64,000 nt of DNA, taken from contig NC_015577.1 of the NCBI RefSeq assembly GCF_000214355.1, forward strand, positions 3,463,389 through 3,527,388, in the 5' to 3' direction. A program made the translations under genes and the position numbers. Position 1 is the first letter of the stretch, and the number at the start of each line of letters is the position of its first letter. Shown piece by piece: positions 38,596 to 45,895 of the stretch. Under the pieces are notes generated by a model, which ran no database searches, had not been told where the DNA came from, and saw only the letters and a list, made by a program, of their open reading frames with translations. This DNA comes from Leadbettera azotonutricia ZAS-9 (lineage in GTDB: Bacteria > Spirochaetota > Spirochaetia > Treponematales > Breznakiellaceae).

Positions 38596-39402
38596 ATGAA
38601 ACAGTTTGTACTTTCATATGAACCAAATGCCAACGGCATCATCAGGCTCTACGGCGGGGATTATCACTATCTCATAAGGGTGAGGCGGCTAAAGACCGGC
38701 TCGTCCTTCACTGCCCTGCTTCCCGGCGGGGCTGAAACCAGGGTTAAAATACTCTCCACTGTGGACAATATCCTTATAGGCCAGTGCGAGGGCGCTTTTG
38801 CCCCCTCCGAATCGGCCCTTCCCCCCATCATCCTGTTCCAGGGTCTCCCCAAGGGGACCAAGATGGATCTCATCGTGAGGCAGGCTGCAGAAGGGGGCGT
38901 TTCTGAAATCATCCCGTTTGAATCCGAATTTTCCACCGCGAAGCTCAAGGGCGAGAACAGCCAGGCAAAAATGACGCGCTGGGAGCGTATCATCAAAGAG
39001 GCACGCCAGCAGAGTGGATCAATAATACCTACAGCGGTAAAGCCGCCCTGCACAGTGGACGGCGTTCTTGGCTATTGGGGGGAGCTCAAAAAGGCCCGCC
39101 CCGGCGGCGTGGGCCTGCTGCTCCATCAAGACCCCCTTGATAAGGGGAGTTTCCACGATTATCTTTATAACAATCCTGAATTTGCCGCCCTGGCGGTAGG
39201 TCCCGAAGGGGGGTTTTCCCCTGCTGAAGCTGCCCGATTCATGGCAGCGGGATTTAAGCCCTTGGTCATGGGCAATACCATATTGCGTACCGAGACAGCG
39301 GCCCTCTATGGGGCTGCTGCCATACGCATCATACTATTGGAGAGCTCAACGTGGGCACTGAAAACACCCGAGCCGCCCCCTGCGAGCGGATCAGCCTCTT
39401 AA
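38596..39402 (+). CDS. rsmE: 16S rRNA m3U1498 methyltransferase
   Basis: A 268-residue SPOUT methyltransferase of the RsmE family, which methylates N3 of U1498 in 16S rRNA. The N-terminal PUA-like domain begins with HYLIRVRRLKTG. The C-terminal knot has VGPEGGFSPAE and NTILRTETAALY, which bind SAM. It follows ctp after 32 bp. Its last 50 bases overlap the GTG start of the glycosyltransferase gene, suggesting translational coupling. Confidence 0.95.
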   Translation: MKQFVLSYEPNANGIIRLYGGDYHYLIRVRRLKTGSSFTALLPGGAETRVKILSTVDNILIGQCEGAFAPSESALPPIILFQGLPKGTKMDLIVRQAAEGGVSEIIPFESEFSTAKLKGENSQAKMTRWERIIKEARQQSGSIIPTAVKPPCTVDGVLGYWGELKKARPGGVGLLLHQDPLDKGSFHDYLYNNPEFAALAVGPEGGFSPAEAARFMAAGFKPLVMGNTILRTETAALYGAAAIRIILLESSTWALKTPEPPPASGSAS

Positions 39403-40216
39403 AAGTCCCCCTGGACATAGTCCCTCCCGAACAGCTCCCCGATGTCATCTATGAGCTATTAAAGCCCCCTGCCCCGGCAATAACAAATCCCGGCATTGAA
39501 ACAGCCGAAAGCCTGGCTGAAAAATCTGCCGTCTCCCCCCTCATACCTCCTGCGTCGGCGCCCAAACCCGGGACCGAGGGCAAGAACATTGTCCTCCTCT
39601 CCCTTTGGGATCTGCTCCGGGCCAGGCACAACAAGGAATACCGCGCCTTTATCCTCAAGGCGGCCCTGGTGATCCCCATCTCCAAAAGCATTGTATCCGG
39701 CGCCCGTTTCCTCACGGGCAAAACCCCCTACCGCTACATGCCCTTCAATTTTGTGATAAACCTCCTGGGCCTTATGGAAAGCCGCGAATACACAGCCTAC
39801 CTGCTGGGATCCAAAAATCCCATCCTCAAAAAAGCCGAAAAAACATACGCGAAACCTTTCCCCAGCTCCGCATAGTCGGCCGCTTTGTCGGCGCCTTCCG
39901 CAAACCCGACGAGCACGGCATCCTCGAAGCCATACGCAAAGCCTCTCCCCACCTGCTTCTGGCAGGCAAAGGCCTCCGGGGCGAAGAGCTCTGGCTTGCC
40001 CGCAACCACCCCCACCTTGGCCCCGGCCTCCGCCTCTGGTGCAGCGATCTTTTCGATGTCTTCGCCGAGCGCCGTAAGCGGCCCTCCCAGGGCGTATTTG
40101 ACAAGGGGCTGGAGCATCTGGGGTATTGCTTCTCAAACCCCCTTAAATTCTTCCGGATATTCCCCTACATCGGGTACAAAATTCTGTTGGTGATTTATAA
40201 GGTATTGAAGAGGTAG
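39351..40216 (+). pseudogene. WecG/TagA/CpsF-family glycosyltransferase, frameshifted
   Basis: Two overlapping frames together make a full WecG/TagA/CpsF-type protein of about 288 residues. The first frame starts at GTG 39351 (GGAG upstream) and carries LLSLWDLLRARHNKEYR and LLGSKNPILKKAEK. It ends at 39875. The -1 frame continues with the residues IRETFPQLRIVGRF, then LLLAGKGLRGEELWL and CSDLFDVFAERRKRP, to the stop at 40214-40216. The frames join at a run of six A near 39838-39843; seven A would restore one frame (AEKNIRETFP). The family transfers ManNAc-type sugars to lipid-linked intermediates in surface glycans. It is a pseudogene, a phase-variable gene or a sequencing error; the sequence cannot tell. 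Confidence 0.75.
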
Positions 40217-40246
40217 GGGAACAAGGCTATACAGCTGAACAAATCA

Positions 40247-40280
40247 GGGAAGTGCTTAAGAAAAAATCTTAAGCACTCCC
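40247..40280. terminator. Bidirectional terminator between convergent genes
   Basis: AGTGCTTAAGA and TCTTAAGCACT form a perfect 11-bp stem around an A5 loop, extended by GGG/CCC. It lies 30 bp after the glycosyltransferase stop and includes the stop codon of the convergent TrmJ-like gene. T-tracts are weak on both sides. Confidence 0.6.
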
Positions 40281-41069
40281 CTTTGCCGCCAGCCTCGCCG
40301 CTTTGGCGATGATATCCCCGAAATAGCGCCCTTCTCTCTCGGTCAAAGCCGCCCGTGAAAAGACATCCCTGAAAAACAGCTCCTGCTCTTCCCTGCCCCG
40401 CTGCCTGTAGAAGCCCAGGCTGAGGAGGCTGTTTGTGACTTCTTCCACAAGCGCCGCAATGGCCGGCTGATCCATGGGCACCCACTGTCCTTTAACCGCT
40501 GGAGGCGCTTCGATGGCGGCCGGGTTTTCAGATCCTCCAAAACCCTTGAAAATCTCATAGGCATAGATCTGCACCGCATGGGAAAGGTTAAGCGAAGGGA
40601 AAGCCTCGTCCACAGGGATATGGGTGGCAAAGTTGCAGAGTTCAAGCTCCTTGTCTTCCAGGCCTGTGCGCTCATTGCCAAACACTAGGGCTGCGGGCCC
40701 CGGATGGCTTTGAAGGAAGGCTGCGGTTTCGGCGGGGGTCATGGAAACCTGCTTGCGGCGGCGGCCCCTGCGGCGGGTCGTGCCTATGACCATGGCGCAA
40801 TCGGCAACGGCTGCCCCAAGGGAGGCAAAGGTCTCGGCCCTTTCCCAAACATCCTCGGCATGGACAGCCCTGGCACGGATCACAGCGTCAGGCCCGCCGT
40901 AGCCGTACCCCGCTTCCGACAGGCTGCCTGAGCGCGGCTGGCTGCTGAAATCAGGAGCGGCAAGGCGCAGGCGGGAAAGGCCCATGTTCTTCATGGCCCG
41001 GCAGACTGCCCCTACGTTCCCCGCTTCTTCGGGCCGGGAAAGCACTATCACCACATCATCTTGCTTCAT
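40269..41069 (-). CDS. TrmH/TrmJ-family RNA methyltransferase
   Basis: 266-residue SPOUT-class 2'-O-methyltransferase. The start matches TrmJ (VVIVLSRPEEAGNVGAVCRAMKNMGL). Motif 2 is ALVFGNERTGLEDKEL and motif 3 IPVDEAFPSLNLSHAVQIYAYE. TrmJ methylates position 32 of tRNAs, and the C-terminal extension of about 80 residues also fits TrmJ; the exact target is inferred. The gene is divergent from the SDR gene. TACTAT stands 6 nt before the ATG without a ribosome-binding site. Confidence 0.88.
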   Translation of the reverse strand: MKQDDVVIVLSRPEEAGNVGAVCRAMKNMGLSRLRLAAPDFSSQPRSGSLSEAGYGYGGPDAVIRARAVHAEDVWERAETFASLGAAVADCAMVIGTTRRRGRRRKQVSMTPAETAAFLQSHPGPAALVFGNERTGLEDKELELCNFATHIPVDEAFPSLNLSHAVQIYAYEIFKGFGGSENPAAIEAPPAVKGQWVPMDQPAIAALVEEVTNSLLSLGFYRQRGREEQELFFRDVFSRAALTEREGRYFGDIIAKAARLAAKGSA

Positions 41070-41106
41070 GGTTCAATAGTAGCCAAAGATGGGGTATAGT
41101 AAAAGC

Positions 41107-41844
41107 ATGGCTGGAACGCAAAGATCTTTCGAAGGCCGCAAAGCCCTTGTGATTGGCGGATCGGGGGGCATAGGGCGGGCAGTAGCCCTGGCCCTCGCCA
41201 AAAAGGGCTGTTCCCTCTTCGTCACCGGAGGGAATTCACAGAAGCGGCTTGACGACACCCTCAAGGCTGCCAGGGACGCAGGGGGGGATGCCCAAGGCTT
41301 CCTTTGCCCTGCCGATGAAGAAGGCGCCGCGGAGCGGATTTTCGGCAGGGCGGGCGCCCCGGACATCGTGGTTTGCGCCTGGGGGCCTTTCCAGCGGGGC
41401 AAGCTTGAGGAAACGGACGAAGAATTCTGGCGCAAAATGGCTATCGGGAACCTGGTATTCCCTGGGACTATTGTTTCACTTGCAATTCGTGGTATGATGC
41501 AAAGAAAGTATGGGCGCATCCTACTTTTCGGAGGTTCGAATACCGATACTATAAGAGGGTATACGACTTCGGCGGCCTATTCGGCAGCCAAGACAGCCCT
41601 AGGGGTTGTTGCAAAGTCGGCGGCAAGGGCAGGGGCCCCATGGGGGGTTACCTGCAATGTGATTTGCCCGGGCTTGACCGATACGGAATACCTGGACGAA
41701 GAAGCAAGAGCTTATAACCGGGCCAGGAGCCCGGCTGGCAGGGCAATGGAGGTTGACGAGGTTTCGCAGCTTGCCATAGCGTTGCTGGAAAATCCTGGCA
41801 TCAATGGTGCGGTGGTATCCGCAGACCAAGGTTTGGTGATATGA
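41107..41844 (+). CDS. Short-chain dehydrogenase/reductase
   Basis: 245 residues from ATG 41107. The Rossmann fold starts with LVIGGSGGIGRAVA. The SDR active site is YSAAK, with serine in the preceding LLFGGS region; the NxxG-type strand is represented by VVCAWGPF. The C-terminal NGAVVSADQG is typical of the FabG-like classical branch. The substrate is unknown. An ATG at 41089 is also in frame, but TATAGT (41095-41100) lies 6 nt before 41107, which favours the second ATG and a leaderless mRNA. Divergent from the TrmJ-like gene with only 37 bp between starts. Confidence 0.88.
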   Translation: MAGTQRSFEGRKALVIGGSGGIGRAVALALAKKGCSLFVTGGNSQKRLDDTLKAARDAGGDAQGFLCPADEEGAAERIFGRAGAPDIVVCAWGPFQRGKLEETDEEFWRKMAIGNLVFPGTIVSLAIRGMMQRKYGRILLFGGSNTDTIRGYTTSAAYSAAKTALGVVAKSAARAGAPWGVTCNVICPGLTDTEYLDEEARAYNRARSPAGRAMEVDEVSQLAIALLENPGINGAVVSADQGLVI

Positions 41845-41934
41845 TTTCACCGACCAGCGGTTAACAAAATTTCTGAAATACTGGAAATTTTAGAAAAAGG
41901 GGATATTATAGTGCGTATAAGGCCTTGTCCTGGT

Positions 41935-41963
41935 TTGACAAAGATCCATAAGATTAGTAAAAT
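41935..41963 (+). promoter_or_regulatory. Sigma-70-like promoter of the STAS gene
   Basis: TTGACA (41935-41940), a 17-nt spacer and TAAAAT (41958-41963). The start codon follows 30 bp downstream, with AAGGGAG as ribosome-binding site. Confidence 0.75.
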
Positions 41964-41993
41964 TGGAAATGGAATATAGGCGAAGGGAGCGTC

Positions 41994-42545
41994 ATGACAA
42001 ACAACGATATTGTTAACGGATTCGATGACGAAAAAGACGAAAGCCTCAAGATAAAGCTTCAGAAAGTTAATGAGGTTGAGGGTTGTCTTGTCCTGTATCT
42101 TACTGGGTACATTGATACGTATAACTCCAATTATTTCCAGAAGCGAGTAGCCAAGGCTATCGAATCCGGATTTATCCGCCTGGTATTCCAGTGCGGCGGG
42201 CTTAACTATGTATCATCCACCGGTATTGGCTCCTTTACCGCTTTCCTCAAATCGGTAAAGCCCAGGGGCGGGGATCTGGTATTGCTGGAAATCCAGCCCA
42301 AAGTTTACGAGGTCTTCCAGCTTTTGGGTTTCTCCCAATTCTTCAACATTAAAGACAATCTTGACGATTCCATAAATTTCTTCCGCAGCGGCACGGCTGC
42401 CGAATCGGTTTCCCTCTTCCCCAAGATCTTTGCCTGCCCTATCTGCTCAAAAAAGCTCAAGGCATTGAAGCCGGGACGGTTCCGCTGTTCGGAATGCAAG
42501 ACCATACTCGCCATCGACAATGCGGGGCAGGTTTTCCTGGGTTAA
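41994..42545 (+). CDS. STAS-domain protein with C-terminal zinc ribbon
   Basis: 183 residues. The STAS domain (about 15-125) resembles anti-sigma-factor antagonists, with the phosphoacceptor region YVSSTGIGSF. Those proteins release a partner kinase or sigma regulator when dephosphorylated. The C-terminal part adds a four-cysteine zinc ribbon (CPIC about 147-150, then RCSEC about 164-168), which is unusual for this family. It leads a probable operon with the YbjN-like, PspA and sugar kinase genes. No adjacent anti-sigma kinase is seen. Confidence 0.85.
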   Translation: MTNNDIVNGFDDEKDESLKIKLQKVNEVEGCLVLYLTGYIDTYNSNYFQKRVAKAIESGFIRLVFQCGGLNYVSSTGIGSFTAFLKSVKPRGGDLVLLEIQPKVYEVFQLLGFSQFFNIKDNLDDSINFFRSGTAAESVSLFPKIFACPICSKKLKALKPGRFRCSECKTILAIDNAGQVFLG

Positions 42546-42562
42546 GGCCCTCAAAAAGCGGA

Positions 42563-42946
42563 ATGGCACAGAACAAGATAGAACAGTACTTAATCGACCT
42601 TATGTACACATACCGGGAGGTGGAGAAAAACCTCTGGCTCCTGGAGGATCCTGAGCACAGCCTCGAAGGGGTTGCGGTTGTCTATTCCGACCCCCTGGTG
42701 ATAGTCAGGATTCAGGTAATGGACGCTCCCAAGCAAAACCGGGAAGAATTCTTTGCCAAGCTCCTCGAGCTGAATGCCAAAGATTTGATCCACGGCGCAT
42801 ACGGCCTTGAAGGGAGCAAAGTGGTCCTCGTTGATACCCTGGAATACGATACCCTGGATTTCACCGAATTCAGAGCGACCCTCGACGCGTTCAGCCTGGC
42901 GCTTACCCAGCACTACCCCATTCTTTCGGTTTACCGGGACAAGTAG
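42563..42946 (+). CDS. YbjN-like / CesT-type chaperone-fold protein
   Basis: 127 residues from ATG 42563 (MAQNKIEQYL). The pattern (NLWLLEDPE, VVYSDPLVIVRIQVMDAP, FFAKLLELNAKDLIHGAYGLEG) fits the YbjN/CesT-like alpha-beta fold of small chaperones or regulators. It ends 12 bp before the pspA start. The function is unknown; proximity to PspA suggests an envelope-stress role, which is inference. Confidence 0.65.
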   Translation: MAQNKIEQYLIDLMYTYREVEKNLWLLEDPEHSLEGVAVVYSDPLVIVRIQVMDAPKQNREEFFAKLLELNAKDLIHGAYGLEGSKVVLVDTLEYDTLDFTEFRATLDAFSLALTQHYPILSVYRDK

Positions 42947-42958
42947 GAGGTTCGAACA

Positions 42959-43651
42959 ATGGGACTTTTTTCACGGCTTAAAACCCTGGTTTCTTCCAAT
43001 GTGAACGACATGATCAGCAAGGCTGAAAAGCCCGAAAAGATGCTCAACCAGCTCCTCATCGACATGAACGAGCAGCTCATCGAATCCAAAAAAGCAGTGG
43101 CCATGGCAATCGCCGACGAGAAAAAGCTCGAGCGCGAAACTGCCAACCAGGAAACCCAGGCCAAGGAATGGGAACGCAAGGCCATGCTGGCAGTCCAGGC
43201 GGGCAAGGACGACCTGGCCAAAGAAGCCCTGCTCCGCAAGCAGGAATACGACAAAGCCGCAGCCGAATACCGCAAACAATGGGAATCCCAAAAAACTTCG
43301 GTGGATAGCCTCAAAGAATCCCTCAGGGATCTCCAGAACAAGATAGAAGAAGCCCAGCGCAAGAAGAACCTTCTTATTGCCAGGGCCAAAAGGGCAGAAG
43401 CCCAGCAGAAGATACAGGACACCATTTCGAGCGTGTCAGGCAACCGCAGCGCCTTTGACGCTTTTGACCGCATGTCGGCCAAGGTCGATCAGATGGAAGC
43501 CGAGGCAGACGCCTCCAAGGAACTGCAGGATCTGAGCAACAACACAAGCCTCGACAGGCGCTTCGCAGAGCTTGAAAAGTCCGACTCCTCCGCCGACCTC
43601 CTGCTCCAGGATCTCAAAGAGAAGATGAAGGCCCTGCCAGACAAGTCGTAA
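42959..43651 (+). CDS. pspA: PspA/IM30-family membrane-stress protein
   Basis: 230 residues, nearly all coiled-coil helix, beginning with the family pattern MGLFSRLKTLVSSNVNDMISKAEKP split over the first 25 residues. PspA-family proteins oligomerise on damaged membranes and preserve the proton gradient. GGAGG lies 8 bp before the ATG. Cotranscribed with the YbjN-like gene. No PspB/PspC or PspF is nearby. Confidence 0.92.
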   Translation: MGLFSRLKTLVSSNVNDMISKAEKPEKMLNQLLIDMNEQLIESKKAVAMAIADEKKLERETANQETQAKEWERKAMLAVQAGKDDLAKEALLRKQEYDKAAAEYRKQWESQKTSVDSLKESLRDLQNKIEEAQRKKNLLIARAKRAEAQQKIQDTISSVSGNRSAFDAFDRMSAKVDQMEAEADASKELQDLSNNTSLDRRFAELEKSDSSADLLLQDLKEKMKALPDKS

Positions 43652-43660
43652 GCCAATTAA

Positions 43661-44683
43661 ATGGAACGGATCATCACATTCGGCGAAATAATGCTGAGGC
43701 TCAACCCTGAGGGGTATCTGCGTTTTACCCAGGCCGGAAAGTTTGAAGCCAGCTATGCCGGGGGCGAGGCGAATGTAGCAGCCAGCCTGGCCCAGTTCGG
43801 CATGGAGGCATCCTTTGCAAGTAAAGTGCCGGCGCATGAAATCGGGCAGTGCGCGGTCAACGAGCTTAGGCGCTATGGGGTAGACACCAGGAATATCATA
43901 CGCGGCGGGGACAGGCTGGGGGCATATTTTGTCGAGAAGGGCGCTTCCCAGCGGGCATCCAAGGTGATCTACGACAGGGCCAATTCGGCCATAGCATTGG
44001 CAAAGCCGGAAGAATTCAAGTGGCAGGAAATTCTTAAAGGCGCCGCATGGTTCCATTTTACCGGCATAACGCCGGCGCTTTCGGCCAATGCTGCGCAGGC
44101 CAGCCTTGATGCGGTGAAGGCTGCCCGGGAGCTTGGCGTTATAGTAAGCTGCGATCTCAATTACCGGAAAAAACTCTGGACCAGCGAAACTGCGGGCAAG
44201 GTTATGGGCGGCCTTATGCCCTATGTGGACCTCTGCATTGCCAACGAGGAAGATGCCGCCGATGTGTTCGGCATCAGGTCCGAAAAGTCGGATATCAGCA
44301 AGGGGGCGCTGGACCGGGAAGGCTATATTTCCGTGGCCCGGCAGCTCACGGAAAAATTCGGCTTTAAGAAAACCGCCATTACCCTGAGGGGCAGCATTTC
44401 TGCCAGCGACAATAACTGGTCAGGCATGCTCTACGATGGGGGCCAGGCTTTCTTCTCCCCCGCCTACCCGGTCCATATTGTCGATCGGGTAGGTGGTGGC
44501 GATAGTTTTGGGGCAGCCCTTATCTACAGCCTGCTTAAAAATTTCGATAGCCAGAAGGCGATAAATTTCGCAGTTGCTGCCTCCTGCCTCAAGCATTCCA
44601 TCGAGCACGATTTCAACCTGGCATCTGTCCAGGAGGTCGAAGCCCTGGCAGGGGGGAACGCTTCCGGGAGAGTGCAGCGGTGA
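43661..44683 (+). CDS. kdgK: PfkB-family sugar kinase, 2-keto-3-deoxygluconate kinase type
   Basis: 340 residues. The ribokinase fold has the N-terminal GGEANVAASLAQFGM and the C-terminal anion-hole motif DRVGGGDSFGAALIY, with catalytic D281. The sequence start ITFGEIMLRLNPEG and the length fit KDG kinases, which phosphorylate 2-dehydro-3-deoxygluconate in hexuronate catabolism. That would suit the glucuronoxylan-degrading locus 7 kb upstream; the link is inference and other PfkB substrates remain possible. It follows pspA after 9 bp without a visible ribosome-binding site. Confidence 0.82.
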   Translation: MERIITFGEIMLRLNPEGYLRFTQAGKFEASYAGGEANVAASLAQFGMEASFASKVPAHEIGQCAVNELRRYGVDTRNIIRGGDRLGAYFVEKGASQRASKVIYDRANSAIALAKPEEFKWQEILKGAAWFHFTGITPALSANAAQASLDAVKAARELGVIVSCDLNYRKKLWTSETAGKVMGGLMPYVDLCIANEEDAADVFGIRSEKSDISKGALDREGYISVARQLTEKFGFKKTAITLRGSISASDNNWSGMLYDGGQAFFSPAYPVHIVDRVGGGDSFGAALIYSLLKNFDSQKAINFAVAASCLKHSIEHDFNLASVQEVEALAGGNASGRVQR

Positions 44684-44980
44684 TAGTGGATGACCTGTGG
44701 ATAACTGTTAGTAACCAGGGGAAAAAATCCCGGATGTATAAGATTTCATACATAAGCGTTTTTCCTATATAGCAGAGGCTTCCCTGAAATCAGCTAATTA
44801 CTTATAATATAAAGAATTATATAGGATAATTCCTTGAATTAGCTTCCCGGTGCTTTAAAAGCATTCAAAATTCTATACATACCCTGCATTGCGGTCAAGT
44901 TTTCAATGTGGATAACTTGTTAATAATTCCCCGCCTTGCAAGGCAGCGCTTCCCATGATAATCTTTATAATAGGAAAAAG
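44684..44980. promoter_or_regulatory. AT-rich intergenic region with two perfect DnaA boxes
   Basis: 297 bp without a gene. TGTGGATAA (the complement of TTATCCACA, the consensus DnaA box) occurs at 44696-44704 and 44907-44915 in the same orientation, each followed by an ACTGTTA/ACTTGTTA extension. The DNA between is AT-rich. TATAAT at 44966-44971 is a -10 for the gene at 44981. The region could be an origin, a DnaA-titrating site or a DnaA-regulated promoter. Confidence 0.5.
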
Positions 44981-45895
44981 ATGAAAAATCTGGCCAAACT
45001 GGCGCTTTTTTTCAGTGTCTCCTTTGTCATTGCCTTCCTGTGCTTTGCGCTGCTGTATTTCCTTGCCCTCTGGATTGATGCAGCCAGGATGGTCTCCGTA
45101 GATGTGGAGCAGTCTGCAAATCTTGTCACTGCCCTGGGCAGGGCTTTGCCCGCAGCCCTCTATATCACCATACTTCTTGCCTTAAGCTATACAGCCAGGC
45201 GGAAAATGCCCATCCCCCTCTCCATAATCGCTATCATCGTGCTTTCCGCCATCTTCACCTTCGGTTTTTCCCTGGGGACAAGGCAGATTGAGGGCCTCAA
45301 CTTCGCCCTTAAGTCAGGCGCCTCTGTCCGGGGAAGGCCGGGCCTTATACTCTCCCGGCAGAATAACGCCATGGTGCTTCTCAAGGAAAGCGGCAACGCC
45401 CTGGGGCCAAGGGTAGTTTCCCTGCCTGGGCGGCAGCTTTTTTACCAGGAAGTCCCCATGGGGCCGAACAATGCAGCCCTTGCCCTGCCTGCAATGCCTT
45501 TTAGGGACGAAACGCCCTGGTTTATCCGGAGCATGCTCATCGATTTTACCCTCACTGCCCGGGAATTTGACGATACCTTCAGGGAGGGTATCATCCCCTT
45601 CTCTATCTATGCAGGGGCCCTTGTCTTCCTGTTGGCGAGCCTCCGCTTCCTCCTTGAGGCAAGCAGCTGGCCCCTGGCGAACCTGTTCCTGGGTGCCCTG
45701 GCCTTTAGGGGCGTATTGGCCCTGGATACCTTCCTCGGCGCCAAAGAAATAAACACCCTCCTTGTTTCATTTATCGGAAAGAGGCTGCCCCCATCGTTCA
45801 TTACCCCCCTGGCCTTCTGCGCCCTGGGCATTCTCGTGATCCTCTACACCCTGCTGGTTCATCTTGCCCGGGGAAGGGGGGCAGAAGATGCCTAA
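44981..45895 (+). CDS. Hypothetical membrane protein
   Basis: 304 residues, from ATG 44981 (AGGA upstream; a TTG 15 codons earlier lacks support). Helices are visible near 5-27, 55-73, 82-102, 212-232, 235-255 and 278-298, with a soluble loop between (about 105-205). No family is recognised. It overlaps the next membrane gene by 8 bp, so the two probably form one unit. A distant resemblance to LptF/LptG-type permeases (TM-soluble-TM layout) can be imagined but no motif confirms it. Confidence 0.7.
   Translation: MKNLAKLALFFSVSFVIAFLCFALLYFLALWIDAARMVSVDVEQSANLVTALGRALPAALYITILLALSYTARRKMPIPLSIIAIIVLSAIFTFGFSLGTRQIEGLNFALKSGASVRGRPGLILSRQNNAMVLLKESGNALGPRVVSLPGRQLFYQEVPMGPNNAALALPAMPFRDETPWFIRSMLIDFTLTAREFDDTFREGIIPFSIYAGALVFLLASLRFLLEASSWPLANLFLGALAFRGVLALDTFLGAKEINTLLVSFIGKRLPPSFITPLAFCALGILVILYTLLVHLARGRGAEDA

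Noticed and set aside
39838-39844. Programmed -1 frameshift at the A-run in the glycosyltransferase gene
   Set aside because: The A-run is not in the X XXY YYZ register for the first frame, and no downstream pseudoknot is evident; a one-base indel explains it better.
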